Below are positions 49,568-62,000 of a stretch of DNA of 64,000 nucleotides, one piece after another. The notes below the pieces were generated by a model. That model saw only the letters and a program-made list of their open reading frames with translations, made no database searches and was not told the origin of the DNA. This DNA comes from Hypomyces perniciosus (lineage: Eukaryota > Ascomycota > Sordariomycetes > Hypocreales > Hypocreaceae): NCBI GenBank assembly GCA_008477525.1, contig SPDT01000001.1, positions 2,604,001-2,668,000 on the forward strand, written 5' to 3'. How positions within the stretch are numbered: the first letter of the stretch is position 1; each line of letters starts with the position of its first letter. A program made the position numbers and the translations under genes.

Positions 49568-50468
49568 CGTACGGCCAAGAGCGTATGTTAGGCAAGTGAG
49601 AAACGAGTAGCAGCAACAACGTCCAGCATGAGCATGCGGAGAGCAGTGATCATTCTTCAGATAGTTTTCAAGAGTCCAGCCAGGCCAAGAGAGAGTGGGG
49701 TTTATCAGACGAGGAGAACCCCCGATTTGCGACAGGTGGGTTGCAGAATGCACGGCCAGAGGCAGAAGGTGTGATTTATGACGATGCCCTCGTATGGGTG
49801 TGTACTCGTAAAGAGAGTCCCTTGGGAATATCCTGATGGGAGAAAAAGACGAGGTGAGATCTACACCGAGTGATGGTGCTTATCCACTTCGAGAGAACTA
49901 GTGGCGGCGTCATCGGCAACGGAACTATGATATTCAGGCCCACGCTATCTTCGGGATCGAACTGTCAATGCGGAAGTGTTAAAAATGTCTTATCCTCTAC
50001 TTTCTAGCTGTAAGCTGCTGCACTATTTAAAGGGTGGTTTTTCTGTGTATTAGAGGTCAACTCCACCGTAAAATACTTGGTCGAATTAGATCGATATGCA
50101 TCATGGATGCCAAGAGAACAGCCAACTTGTTCCTGGTCTGTACATACTTCGTACCCACACAACCATAGTTCACTCCACAAGAGCAGAGCAAGATATGAAT
50201 AAGTGAAAGATATTCTCAACTAACTACATCAATCCATTTACATACGCGGATTTCATTCATATGAGCGGGGCTAGGCCAAGCTAAGCAACAGAAGTATCGC
50301 CAACAATCCAACCATCACAGACAATGCTGTCACAAGTGATGCAGTTCCTTGTACTGTCATCCATATCCTCGTATATTCCACACACAAAATGCCTTGGCAT
50401 CTCTCTTCGATGTGTACAATTATTCGCATCATCCGCAGACTCCCACACAAAAACAGGAAGCCAAGAGG
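49568..50468. other. Spacer between the antiporter and RNase H1
   Basis: It holds the antiporter promoter and the RNase H1 3' UTR. Nothing else was recognised. Confidence 0.5.
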
Positions 50469-51526
50469 CTATCCTACCTTTGCACCTCTGACTGCCAACC
50501 TGTCCGCAGCCGCATTTCCCTGGTCCGTAGAGTGTCCTTTGACCCACTGGAAGTAGGTGTTTCCTCCGACTTTGGCTCGATCCTCGATCTTGTCCAGGAC
50601 AGCGCGGATGATATCCTGATTCTTGACCTTCTCTCCACTGGCCGTCATCCAGCCCTTGCTCTTCCATCCAATAGCCCACTCCGTCACACATTTGATAGAG
50701 TACTGGCTGTCGCTGAAGATCTGGACCGGTTGGTGAAGGGGTGCAATCTCCAGGGCTCGAAGCATGGCCATAAGCTCCGCGCGTTGGTTAGTTTGCGGTT
50801 GGCCTTGTAGTCTCTCCGACACGTTGCGTGGATCGTCGTCTCCAAAGTAAACACCCACGCCTGCCCTCGCGCCAGCTTTGCCATTCGCTAGACTGCTCCC
50901 GTCGGTATAAATATCCAGGACACCCTCTCGGGGTTTGGCTACCACCTTTTCTTGAACTGGCTTGACCTTCTTCACAGGCATCTCTAGCTTCTCTGGTAGA
51001 GGGTCCACTGCCTCTCCCAACGCCTCTATGGCCTCCCTGTTGCCGTATTGTTTGATGTACGCAGCGGCCTCCGCTCGCGTTCCAAACCGCTTGTATTTGG
51101 GTCCCTTGATACCCGTAATGGCCTTTGAAGCTTCAGACCAATCTGTAAAGATGCCAGTCGGGCTGCCGACAGCAACAGCGTAGAACTTGGCTGGTTCGTC
51201 CGGCGCAGCCTTGACATGCTTCCCAGCAGCAAAAGCCTCGGCATCTTCTCGTGATAGGAACGACTTGACTGTAGACACACGAACAATTAGGCTTCTTGTA
51301 ACTCCTCACGACCCATCACCCGACAAGCCAGAGTTCACTTACAGACAGCGCCCTTGAACCCCGCCGTCTGGGCCTGGCACTCCGCGTACGTCAAATAAAC
51401 CCCAGGAACAAATCCTGCCTTGACGGCATAATACTTTTGCACATTTTCCACCTTGCGCTTCTTGGAAGGATTCGGCGCCGAGGTGCTCGTGCCGCTAGTC
51501 GGGGCAGATCGCTTGCTGCTACTCAT
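50469..51526 (-). CDS. RNH1: Ribonuclease H1 with two hybrid-binding domains
   Basis: RNase H1 cleaves the RNA strand of RNA-DNA hybrids, removing R-loops and primer remnants in nucleus and/or mitochondria. Exons are complement(50469..51268, 51343..51526) with a 74-nt intron, giving 327 residues. The ATG at 51526 precedes a basic, Ser/Thr-rich stretch with SKKRK. Two RNA-DNA hybrid-binding (viroplasmin-type) domains follow: KYYAVKAGFVPGVYLTYAEC (about residues 31-75, split by the intron) and KFYAVAVGSPTGIFTDWSEA (about 88-132). The catalytic RNase H fold occupies the C-terminal half with the four acidic residues in order: Asp in IYTDGSS, Glu in NQRAELMA, Asp in IFSDSQYS and Asp in GNAAADRLA. 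KGHS near the end is the flexible-loop His. An upstream open extension lacks an ATG, so I see no clear mitochondrial presequence. Confidence 0.93.
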
Positions 51527-52509
51527 CGTTGTCGTCGTCGTTGTGGGTGTATTGGCGGAGACGAGAAAGTTGAAAATGGACCAGATGCGAGAAGAAGAGG
51601 GCACATATACATAGTCTCGCGCCAGTCCCGGCGCAGCGTTTGGTCTCTTCTTTATCGTCGCGGTTGGTTGCAGTGCGCAGCGGCGAAACAAGTCGTCTTT
51701 ACCCACGCCTATGCCGTTGGCGATGTTCGCACAAGGCTGAAAGCGACGGCCAGATAGTCACATGTATGGCATGGCGCTTAGCCAGCGGATGAAGCCTTTC
51801 GGGCTTGGACCGAATGCCTGAATTGGGGTTGCTGTTTGTGTTTGCAGACAGGGGCGAATGAACAAGAGAATTGGGGTTTTCAGTTGAGAAACGGAGGGGG
51901 GGGGTTTGCCCTTGACAAGGCGCAAAGCGCTGTCAGAAGGCCCCGTGATTCGCGCAAACTTAGGAGGGGCAGCAGGAAGCGCGCTTGCTTGCTGCAAAAA
52001 GCGTGGTGGAGTCCGTCTGTCTGTCTTGGCTTGGCTGATTGGGGGCGCATTCACTAAAATAACGGCCCGGAATCTGGCTCCCGGGGGTTAGGGTTAGGAA
52101 CGCTCGATTCACTTTCAGTTGCATGTCACTTCGTATTTGGCATCAAAGTCATCAAAGTCATCAATGCAGGCAACGTCCAGTGTTTATTGTTTCCTTCAAT
52201 AGCTAAACATGTGGGTTCGTGCGAAGTTGATCCGTTCGCCTTGCTATGCTGTGGCCGGTAATACACAACGAGCCAGTGAGGCCCCCACTTCCTCTGGGCG
52301 TATAGAGGGCTATCTAACCCCTCTGCTTGTCCTGCAGCCAATGTCTGCGTTGCCAACAGACCTGTATCATACAAATTTGAGAGTTTATAGAGAAAAAGCA
52401 ACGCATCCATCCATGGTGACAACATATGCCCATGCCCCGCCGTCCAGGCTTGCATTGGCCAACAATGATGAAAATAATGAGTCTCACATGGACCTTGGAG
52501 GTGGTAATC
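51527..52509. other. Spacer between RNase H1 and TAD3
   Basis: This 980-bp stretch holds the RNase H1 promoter and the TAD3 3' UTR. A double telomere-like repeat lies at 52085-52098. No gene was recognised. Confidence 0.5.
52085..52098 (+). repeat. Telomere-like GGGTTAGGGTTAGG
   Basis: Two tandem TTAGGG-type units occur about 560 bp upstream of the RNase H1 start codon. TTAGGG is the standard filamentous-fungal telomere repeat. As a short internal copy it may be a Myb/TRF-type factor site (telobox), a repair scar or chance. Confidence 0.6.
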
Positions 52510-53894
52510 CTAAACATGAGTGGTCGGGTCAACGGCAGGCAGGTCAGGCACGCCGTCGCGCTCCCACTCCCACGCCAACAAGCTCCAGTTGAGCTCTCGC
52601 CTCCAGAAGAGACCCAACCCTCGTCCACCTCCATCAGGACGATCATCCGAGCTCAAGCCCCCGGTCCGGGGCATATGGTTGCAAAAAACCGCCTTTCCCA
52701 TCCGCGAGTGAAGAATGCCCATGGAACACGCAACGCATGGCTCATGAGTGACATAGAGCTCCAGGCCGTGGCAAAGGTAGCCCTCCTTGTTCGGGTGCTC
52801 TTGAGCAAAGCATTGCTTCTCCAGCTCGGTAAGGGGCGCATCCTGGAAGGCGTCATATTCCAGAGTGGTATATTCAATGGGTTGTTGGTTAGCCCTGCGC
52901 TCATGTCGGACGAGCTTCTGGGCAACCATACTGATGGCTCGTAAAACACAGTGAGACATCGAGTTGTTGCCGAGGCCAAAGTCACACTCCTGATGGAACC
53001 GGGCATCTCCTGCAAGACCAACAACTTCTGCCCCATTATCTGACCTCTGAACAATGACGGCTCCCATGGCTTCACCGATGCCCGCTTCCTTAGCCTGCAG
53101 AGCCACGCGATGGGCGAGTGTCATCCAAACCGCAGTGTCTTCCTTGATGTCTTCTGTGCCACGAGCTACTATGCCAGGGTGAGGTCCCAGAGGATTGTTC
53201 TTGCGGTACACTGTCGGCCAAAACTGTGCTGACCACATGGCTGCTTGAACTTGCGATGTTGGTGCCAGCAGCGGAACTGGAATACGGCTTAGAAACGGTT
53301 CCTTCTCCAGCCCTTCAAGTCCCGTAAAAGCTTTAATGAGTTCATCTTCAATAAAGTCTTTGGTCTCTCCCACAATGATGTAAATCCAGCTCGACTTTGC
53401 GGTATGGATCTGACGCCCCGTCGGTGTGTCGTTCATGAGTTGAGTCTTGAGGTGGGCGGGAAGGTCCGTGGGCTTCGCACATGTACGGAGATGTGGCAAG
53501 GTGTTACCATTACCATCAGGCCGCAGGTTGCGCAGCACCCTGGTATAATGTCAGTATCCTAAGCTGTGTGAGGGTCGCCCTAGCTGCTCGTGTTGGGAAG
53601 CGAGCCTGGTTGGAGTCAAGGGGAAGGTTGCAGAGGCTGAACTAACGTGATGACATCGTTGGCGGACTTGGTTGGTGCCCTGGTGATAAATGCCTGCACA
53701 ATAGTGTGGTCTTGCCGAACTTCTTGGGTTGTCTTCAGAGGGATGAGAACGCCACGGGGGAGGGCCCGAGTCCTGAGGTCATCGATCAACGGGTTTGGTA
53801 TGATGCCTTTTGGCTGACGAGACTCCTTTGTCTGAACCTCGGCTTCTGCTTCAGCTGGTCCAGGCCCAGGCCGAGTGCTGACAGCGGCAGACAT
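52510..53894 (-). CDS. TAD3: tRNA-specific adenosine-34 deaminase subunit Tad3 (non-catalytic)
   Basis: Tad3 forms a heterodimer with Tad2 that converts A34 to inosine in the anticodon wobble position of several tRNAs. Exons are complement(52510..53539, 53647..53894) with a 107-nt intron, giving 425 residues. The N-terminal half carries the substrate-binding region (GVLIPLKTTQEVRQDHTIVQ, PHLRTCAKPTDLPAHLKTQL). The deaminase fold starts near residue 225 (DTAVWMTLAHRVALQAKE). At the usual HAE site this protein has SHCVLRAI (about residue 278): the Zn-ligand His is kept but the proton-shuttling Glu is replaced, the hallmark of the structural ADAT3/Tad3 subunit. The other Zn ligands are in PCVACSMGILHSR (about 350). 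The C-terminus (GGLSSDDRPDGGGRGLGLFW, LNWSLLAWEW) follows the family. The chosen ATG at 53894 excludes an upstream extension that begins at TTG. Confidence 0.92.
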
Positions 53895-56800
53895 TTTATC
53901 TTGCCGTTCCTCAGCCAACCTTTGCCGCGTGAGAGAGGGGATAGACTTGATGGGGTTAGTATGCAACTTGGATGGCTGATTGGGTTGGGACTTACATCAA
54001 ATTTAGGGACGAATATGGAAATTCCAGACGCAAATGAGCACAGACAGCCCTATCCTCGCATGCCAGTTCGGACGAACGTAGGGCAGGGAGGCTGTAGTGC
54101 GGAGATGATGTGAGGGTGAAAACTCGAGGAAACAAAAGGCACTGCTGAGTCCGGAGGAGGCTCTCTCGTTGATCTACATCAAGGGAAGCAACCAGTCGAG
54201 GCGACAGCAGGCCAGCATTTGAAGTCGGCCTGGAACAAAGCAGTCGAGACGGATGCGAGAGGAAGGAACTCGCAGATCAAGCGCGGGAACTGTGGCACCA
54301 ACGAAACCGTACGGGATTCGCCTAAAGTGACCGCGATGTGTGTTTGTTGGTGACGCTTGACATTGCTAAGATGACTTTGGGAAGCCCAGTGGCTCTTGCG
54401 GGTGAAGGCCTCGTTGGATTCTTGAGTGCCTTCTGGGACAAGTTTTCGAGAAACTGAAATGCACCAGCAGATGCAAAGTCACCTGCCTCACAAAAGCGTT
54501 GTGAATGAGGCTCAACTGCCTGAACTGCGATGAAACTGTCAAAAATGCTGCGCAACATTGGACGATATGCCGCCGAGAACAGTAATTCAGGATGGATGGA
54601 GGCATACATACCGGATACAACCTTTAATGAATTCGAGCGTGTTGAAACAGACTTGCGATGCTTTTTGTCCGATGGGGTTCAGGATGATGAAGAGAAGAGC
54701 TGCAGAAGTCAGTAGTTGAAGCTTTAGTGGAGCTTGAATTTTTTGGGCGCTGGTTGGATGCGGTTTACAGGGGCCCACTTGAGGTTCACTTGCGGCTCAG
54801 ATTCGCAGCCACCAGATCTCGCATTAGATCTCGCACAGTGATGCGTTAAACGTCTGGTAAAAAGGAATATATTTGCAATGGAAATTCTATGCCTATTGGA
54901 GAGTTGATAGACATGAGGCTAGTTAAGTGCATATGCTAGTAAGAAGTATTACTCCGTAGAGCGCCCAACATACAGAGCAGTACCCAATAATAACTCTTAG
55001 TGGTAACACTGCATCCATCACTAGACCGAATGATGAAGCGCATCGTTCTTCGAAGGATATTTGTCAGTTCTCGTTGCACAAGCATTTACAGGGCTTCATA
55101 TAATACTAGCACTACTATTCGTTTGCCTACCTAGGAATGAGTAGTGTGTCTGGTTCGTGAAAGAGGAGAACATGTGGTTCTTCTTAGACCTGCTACTTGT
55201 CTCGGTCAAGGTTATCGAAAGTCAATAAGTCAGTGAATTACCATACCATATATTCACCAATGATATGACGATGGAGGATCTGTCTTTATTCAACACTCCT
55301 ACGGTGTGTTGCCGCTGTCAAGCTGTTACACCACATATTGGTGTGTGTGTATAATACCAGGCGTTCGGAGCAACTTCCCTGTCAGCCTCACGATCTCCGT
55401 GCCCACACAATCCCAAGAACGATGCTCTGTATCTAGTGCTGATGGCTTGTGCATGAAGGAGGCTCTAGCTGCAGCGGGACCCCCATCTTTATCTTGCAAA
55501 CATGGTGAGATATAAATGGAGCTTACTCGTAGGTATGGAGCAATATTGTATGGAGTCCAACTCTCCTAAGCGAAGCGAGGCCTAGAAATCCGCCACGTAT
55601 CGGGAGAGCAAGGCCGATGCAACGTTTTATGTGGCCAACCGAGAAGGCCGATGATCAGTGTCCTGGCGCATCTGGCGCTTGTTAATTTTCTTGTGTATGT
55701 AAGGTATGTAGCGTTTTGTACCCCCACGGGGTTATAGAAGCTCCCTGCAGCAAGGATCGCCAATAGTTTCGATGGCTTGGTGTCTGACCGAAATCCCCGA
55801 GATGGTTGGAAACAGCAGTCGCTTGGCACACCTTGCTTTTGTTTTAGTGGGCATGACGAAAGCGCATCGGTAAATATCACCGACAGCATGTTTGAGTTGA
55901 GGCCTCTCATAGGCCAGATAGTTCATCCACCAAACAAGTCGCAGTGCGAACCGCCAGACGCTGCCAAATCAACCGACGTCAACAAATCTGCGCACGGGAG
56001 ACTCGCGGTCAGCTGATGCTGATGCTTGTGACGATTACTCGTACATGGTGCGGGTCAAGTGGAATGGGATGACTGCCATATACTACTGCCTGACACGGCA
56101 AAACCTGCTGTCATGTCATCGTGCCTCTAAGCAAGTAGTAACAGACACACGTTGTCTGATGACTGGTGATGGCAGATCCTCGCAGCTAATGCCCCTCATT
56201 GGACAGAGGGGGGCGAGGCCACCATTCGAGGCTGGAGCCAAGACCATGCCATGTCGATGCGATGCGATGCAATGCAGTGATGAGCTTTCTTAGATCTTTG
56301 CGGAGCATCGGTGTCTGAGCTGGACATGGCGTGAAACCAATTGGTGACAACCAATCCAGTGCCGCATGGAACCTGCATAAATTAAGCATACGTAGCCATG
56401 TCTCTCTATCCCTTTATCTTCTGGCCCGTCAGGTTTCTGTTGAGGCGATCGTGTCTCAACCAGTTGGAGGGGTGAGGCTTGTTGCCTTGCGGAGTAAATG
56501 GTGCTTGATAGCAACCACGTACTCGTACTCGTAGGAGCTTGCCTACGAGTAAGCATGATGTCTGGCGTCTCCGCCACAGGGGGGAATGCCCTGTACGCGT
56601 AGAAAATCGCCTTGAGCGTGGCTTTGTGTGACGTATACATACGAGCTCTGCTGGTCAAGCCAGGCCGGGCCGTCCGTCAAGCTGCTTGGCAGGGTAGCAC
56701 ACAACACAACAAGCAAGGCATTATTATTTTCGAGTAAAAAGAAAATAAAACATCAATTGCAAATACGGAGTACACGTACGCTGAATAATACATAATGCCA

Positions 56801-59231
56801 GCAAATTACTACTACTACAGAGTACTACTTCTTCGTATGTATTATCAGATTCCGTTTTGGCAGGTGTCCACAACCTTATTACGAGAAGCGGAAGAGTAAT
56901 GACAATGGCTCCAATCAGCAACAACATCTTTACAGTTCTTTTTCTGTCTAGTTTATCCGTGGCGTCCGATGCGACGCTACTGTTGTCCGCTATCGGCGAC
57001 CAGGGCCGCCGCTGTCAGAGACATGTTCCAATTCTAAATTATGCTAATCCGTCGTTTCTAATTATTCACATGGAAAATCCGGAAACTTCTTGGATGAAAG
57101 TTACGAGGTGGGCTTGAGCTGAAGCGGACCTTATTGGGCAGACAATCTGGTAGGGTAATACGAGTGGTCTGAATTTTGTACTCCGTACTTCGTACTTCGC
57201 AGTATTATTGGGTGGTGTCCAAGTTGGAGAGACACACTGCCATAAACGGTGACTTGCACACACCACCTCCTCGTCTGTTGGAGGAATTTGGAGAATCGCC
57301 CCCCTTCGGCAACTTGATCAGCCGTATCATGACGCAGCCACCTGGTGATTGAAGCAGGCCGTACGAAACATGGAGTCCGTACTAGCAGATCAAGTCGTCC
57401 ATCCATACAGAATGCAGATGAATGGTCATGCCCTCTCAACATGGGGAGAATGCGCCTCGCGCGCCCACCGCGCTGGACAACCAGATGGCCAACGAACGAC
57501 TACCGGCACCAAAGCTCCGTTCGCCAGCAAGCAAGCAAGCTGTAATCTGTGGATCCCTAGTTGGAGATGGAGATGAAGATGGAGCGAAAGCGTGCGAGAG
57601 CCAAGAAAAAATTACAGGCATTAGGCCTAGCGTTGGGGAATGGCGTCGGCGCATCTCCGACCACACAGAGAGAGTGACGCCAGGGAGCATTGAGAGCTGC
57701 TGCTGCGGTGCTGAAGACCTCCGTATCCGCTGCATGACGCGAGCCAACTCTGCTGCATGTTGCGAATCTGACCCAAGGCATGTAACTTAGCTAAGATAGG
57801 CATTGAGTGAAGCTTGGTAAGGCAGGGAGGGAGGGGAAATCTGAGTCGTCCGATGAAGGGTGGCTTGAAAGTGGGTGGTCTGGATTAGATACAGTAGCCC
57901 ATACTGTAATATTATTAGTAGCACTCTGGATCTACTATCTAATATGCCTTGTATGTATGTATAAAGGACCGTTTCCATGAGTGGTTTCGTCTGGCCCTTG
58001 ATGGAGATTTTGCAAAACTCGCCAGCCAGCTCAACACACCTCAATTGCGTTCTCACGGTCCCAGAGGGCACTCGAATATTCATTCACTCTCCGAGTATAA
58101 AGCTGCCGAAACGAAGACGTCGGTCGTCATTTGCGTTTCATTTGCTTTCATTTCTTTTATCGTTTAGCCAGCCAGCTCAGCCATTTGTTCCGTCATATTG
58201 CACCGACCGATATTATCTGACATCTACGGAGTACTATTACTTCGTATCGTTATCGCATCTTGGACGCTCCGGAATTACAAAGCAAGACAGATCTCTTGGC
58301 ATCAATCTCAGCAATCGCACGCCCTCGCTGAGCACTGATAGCCACCGGCCGCGCTCGACCTTCGTCATCAAACCACATTCTACGAGTACTACTACTACTA
58401 CTACTACTACTCGTACGAGTAGGTACTGGGCTCTGACGTACGTGCTTTATCGACATGCTGGTGTTGGTGGATTATCTCTGGGCTGTGACCTAACGCCAGA
58501 CACAGCGATTTTTTTTGGCTCTTCCACACACTCCAGCGTAATACGCATACGGTAGCACTCAGCAGCAGTCGACTGGCAGGCAGCCCAGGGTCTCAGCTCA
58601 GCAGCCCCTCCAACAACCCACCAACTGTACTCCGTACCACACCTCCAACCCAACCCAACGCCGCCACGACGCCAACAGCACCGGCCTACTGTTCCTTAGC
58701 GTGCCCGTCAGTGGACCAGCCCACTAACCAGACCCCCTGTCGCTCGCCTGAAGCCACTGGCAATTCACATTCACTGTGGCCTTACGGCGCACACCCCCCC
58801 CCTTCCGAGCCTCCGAAGGCACCCCAATCCAGCCGGTTTCGCAGGGGCTGCCACTAACGCTTACACGCCATTGGCCATTGGACGCCAGGCCAGCTGCAGG
58901 CCATTTATTCCCTGGAGCGTGCTTGTTGAGAGCCAGGTGCCAGGGCTGTTTCTCCGTGGCTTCGCCTCCGTTTGCGCCAAACTTTCTTTCTCTCCTCCAA
59001 CATCACCAGATGCCTTCAGCAGTGTCTTTTCGCAGAGAAGGTGTGTAACCCGTGCGCCAAACCCATCAACCAGGCAATCTGGCCATCATCTTTTGTTTGC
59101 TCCGTCCTTGTGCCTTCTTTCTTTCTTGCGTAACGCCAATCCCACAATCGCATCCGCTTACCATCTGCCCCTCCTCTTATACAGACGCGGGTCGGAGACT
59201 TGCAAAACAGTCGGCTCTCGCCAAGCTTGTC
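53895..59231. other. 5.3 kb divergent spacer between TAD3 and PFK-2
   Basis: Both flanking promoters lie here. I found five exact TACGGAGTA/TACTCCGTA copies (54950, 56764, 57179, 58225, 58628) and a TACTAC-type microsatellite (about 58386-58411). ORFs are short and overlap on opposite strands. A 12-codon upstream ORF (ATG 59010 to TAA 59048) precedes the PFK-2 start. No RNA gene was recognised. Confidence 0.5.
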
Positions 59232-61359
59232 ATGAACAACCAGCTCGCTGCATCTCCGCCATCGCCACCATCGACCTCTCCCTCGACGGCCTCGCCGACC
59301 TCTCCAGAACTCGAGCGTCAGCACTACCTGGCTGTACTGCCGCCGGCCGCCAAAGATGTCGCTTACGGCCCTCTCCCAGTCCCCATGTCTACCATGGCAA
59401 CTACACTACGCATGATGAACGACCTGACAGACACGCCGCCCTATTCACGAAGCGTCACCTCCACAGCTCCCAGTTCGCCGCGCATGTAAGTCTTTGTCGC
59501 TCTTGGCTTCCCGCAGCTTCCGGACCTCCATAACCTCATCCATCCCCTGTTTCCGATATGCGCCACCAACCCTGCGAACACGCTGGTTAACACCGCGGAC
59601 AGCCCTCCTCAGCGACAGAACTCGGGTAGTCAAACCCCCCGCGTCCGACCTCATGCAACGACGCTCAATATCCCTGGCATGACCCGATCCAAAGTCTCCC
59701 CGGACGGCCGAATTCCCCAGCGAGATGTCGCCGCGAAACTTGTCATTGTCATGGTCGGCCTGCCCGCCCGCGGAAAGTCATACATCACCAAGAAGCTCCA
59801 GCGCTACCTCTCGTGGCAACAGCATGAATCACGAATTTTCAATGTGGGCAATCGGCGGCGCAATGCCGTTGGTATCAAGGTCCCTGTTCAGCCTAACCTG
59901 GCCCCGGAGCCCGACTTCCTTGACCCCCCTGTCCAGGCAGCTTCCATCTTGCTGAATGGCATGCCGGCCCCTCATGGTGGTTTCAACCTAGATCAGGGCG
60001 AACCTACGATGTTAGACCTGAACCATGTGGAGAATCAAGAAGAGGCGGACCAGTCTGCGCAATTCTTCGATCCCAAGAACCAGAAAGCCGCTGCATTCAG
60101 GGAGCAAGTCGCAATAGATACTCTGGACGAATTGTTGGACTACCTCTTAAACCAGGGTGGTGCTGTAGGTATTCTCGACGCCACGAATAGCACAATCTCC
60201 CGGAGGCAGCATGTCGTCGATCACATCAAGGACCGGGAACCCAAATTGGGCATTCTATTCATCGAGAGTATTTGCAGAGACCCAGACCTACTGGAGGCAA
60301 ATATGCGACTAAAGCTCTCTGGTCCGGATTATCGGGACAAGGACCCCATCAAGTCGCTGGAAGACTTCAAGCACCGGGTTGCAGCGTACGCTAGCGCCTA
60401 TGAGCCACTTGGAGAGTATGAGGAGGATAACGATATGCAGTACATCCAGGTATGTTCCATTGATTAAGCCACCCATTCAAGGATCTCACTAACCTCCATA
60501 GATGATTGATGTCGGACGAAAGTTGGTCCAGCATAGACTCAAGGGGTTCTTGAGCGGCGGAATCAGCACATATCTCTCCAGCTTCAATCTTGCCCCGCGG
60601 CAGATTTGGATGACTAGGCATGGTCAAAGTGTTGACAATGAGCTTGGCAGATTGGGTGGAAACTCTCCTCTGACTGAGCGAGGTCACTGCTACGCTCAGG
60701 CTCTTCACAGATTTATGACTCACAAGCGGAAGGAATGGATTATCGAGCAGAAGAGCAAGATGGCGCAGGCGTCGTTCCCGCCTCTTCCGGGTGATAATAC
60801 TCCGCCTTACCCCGACATGAATCGCGATTTGGACGAGAAAAACTTCTGCGTATGGACATCTATGCTGCAGCGCAGCGTGGAGACGGCGGAGTACTTTGAT
60901 GTTGACGACGACTACGACGTCAAGAACTGGGAGATGCTCAACGAACTGAACTCGGGCCAGTTTGAGGGCATGACATACGACGAAATTGCGAGGAAATACC
61001 CCGAGGAGTTCCACAACCGCGCCAAGGACAAGCTCAACTACATATACCCGGGCGTTGGTGGTGAGGGTTACCTCCAGGTTATTAGCCGCCTGCGCGACAT
61101 GGTGCGGGAGATTGAGCGCATCACGGACCATGTTCTCATTATCGGGCATCGCTCAGTTTGCCGAGTCCTGATGGCCTACTTCATGGACTTGACTCGAGAG
61201 GACATCACTGACATGGATGTGCCCTTGGGCATGCTATACTCAATCGAGCCGAAACCTTATGGCATTGCCTTCCACGCCTACAAGTACAACGAGGGCCGAG
61301 GATGGTTCGACGAATTGCCCAACTACAGGCCCCAAAAGGCTGCCAGGGGAAGCGTCTAA
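59232..61359 (+). CDS. Bifunctional 6-phosphofructo-2-kinase / fructose-2,6-bisphosphatase
   Basis: This enzyme makes, and probably also degrades, fructose 2,6-bisphosphate, the signal that favours glycolysis over gluconeogenesis. Exons are 59232..59485, 59603..60449 and 60502..61359 (introns 117 and 52 nt), giving 652 residues. The first about 125 residues are a Ser/Pro/Thr-rich extension likely to be phosphorylated (SPPSPPSTSPSTASPTSPEL). The kinase domain has Walker A GLPARGKSY (about residues 137-145), YLSWQQHESRIFNVGNRRR and VGILDATNSTISRRQHVV. The phosphatase domain is complete: catalytic His in TRHGQSVDNELG (about 406), Glu in LNELNSGQFEGMTYDEIARK (about 515) and second His in IIGHRSVCRVLMAYF (about 582). 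Because the first His is kept, the protein should not be a kinase-only Pfk26 type. The acceptor at 59602 was picked because only it restores the frame. Confidence 0.92.
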
Positions 61360-62000
61360 GTCCGCACCAACTTATTTCTATTTTTTCCCCTTTCGAGATA
61401 TCTGCCAGGATAAACAGGCCAGGCGTGTACAGCTGTATTATAATAACGGAGGCTCTGGCGTTGATACAAGAGAAAGGAGGTGTTTACGGACAACGGTGGT
61501 TTCATATTACAACACAGGGCAACTTGACCAATGCCCTACTCTCTCGACCCAATGGAGGTGGAGAGGCCCAAAAAAAGTTTGAACGCAATGTCTCCATTGA
61601 GGTAGCTGCGGTGGACTTTTTGTTTTTCTGTCTTTTTTCGCTCAGGCGTGTGGATGGTTTGTTTTCGGCGCTTTTGGCGAGCCGCACTCTTCGAGGGTCT
61701 GTCTGTGTGCTCAGGTTGGCTTTTGTGTGTTGCTCTTGTGATGTGGATTAGATGAAAAGTAACCATGTTTGTCATGGAGACAAATAACTGAATTTACCTG
61801 ATTGTCACAAGCTGGCATTCCTTGTTCAAGTCCTTGAATTTTAAGAACCCTTGAATTTTGGTATTCGTAACAAGACATATCTAATATCTAGCACCTCTTT
61901 TGAAGCCCAACACCAAACGCCGTGCCATGCAAACAAGCTTCCAGGTCCGCAGTCCATATCAGCCACACCACCAAATACCCCTGAACACTCGTGACTAACA
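61360..62000. other. Convergent 3' region between PFK-2 and SOF1
   Basis: This stretch should hold the two 3' UTRs of converging genes. Nothing else was recognised. Confidence 0.5.

Noticed and set aside
51527..51706. 60-residue N-terminal extension of RNase H1 as a mitochondrial presequence
   Set aside because: The open frame upstream starts with GTG, not ATG, so no start supports it unless an unseen upstream exon exists.
52085..52098. Chromosome end or subtelomere
   Set aside because: Only two repeat units are present and conserved single-copy housekeeping genes flank them on both sides.
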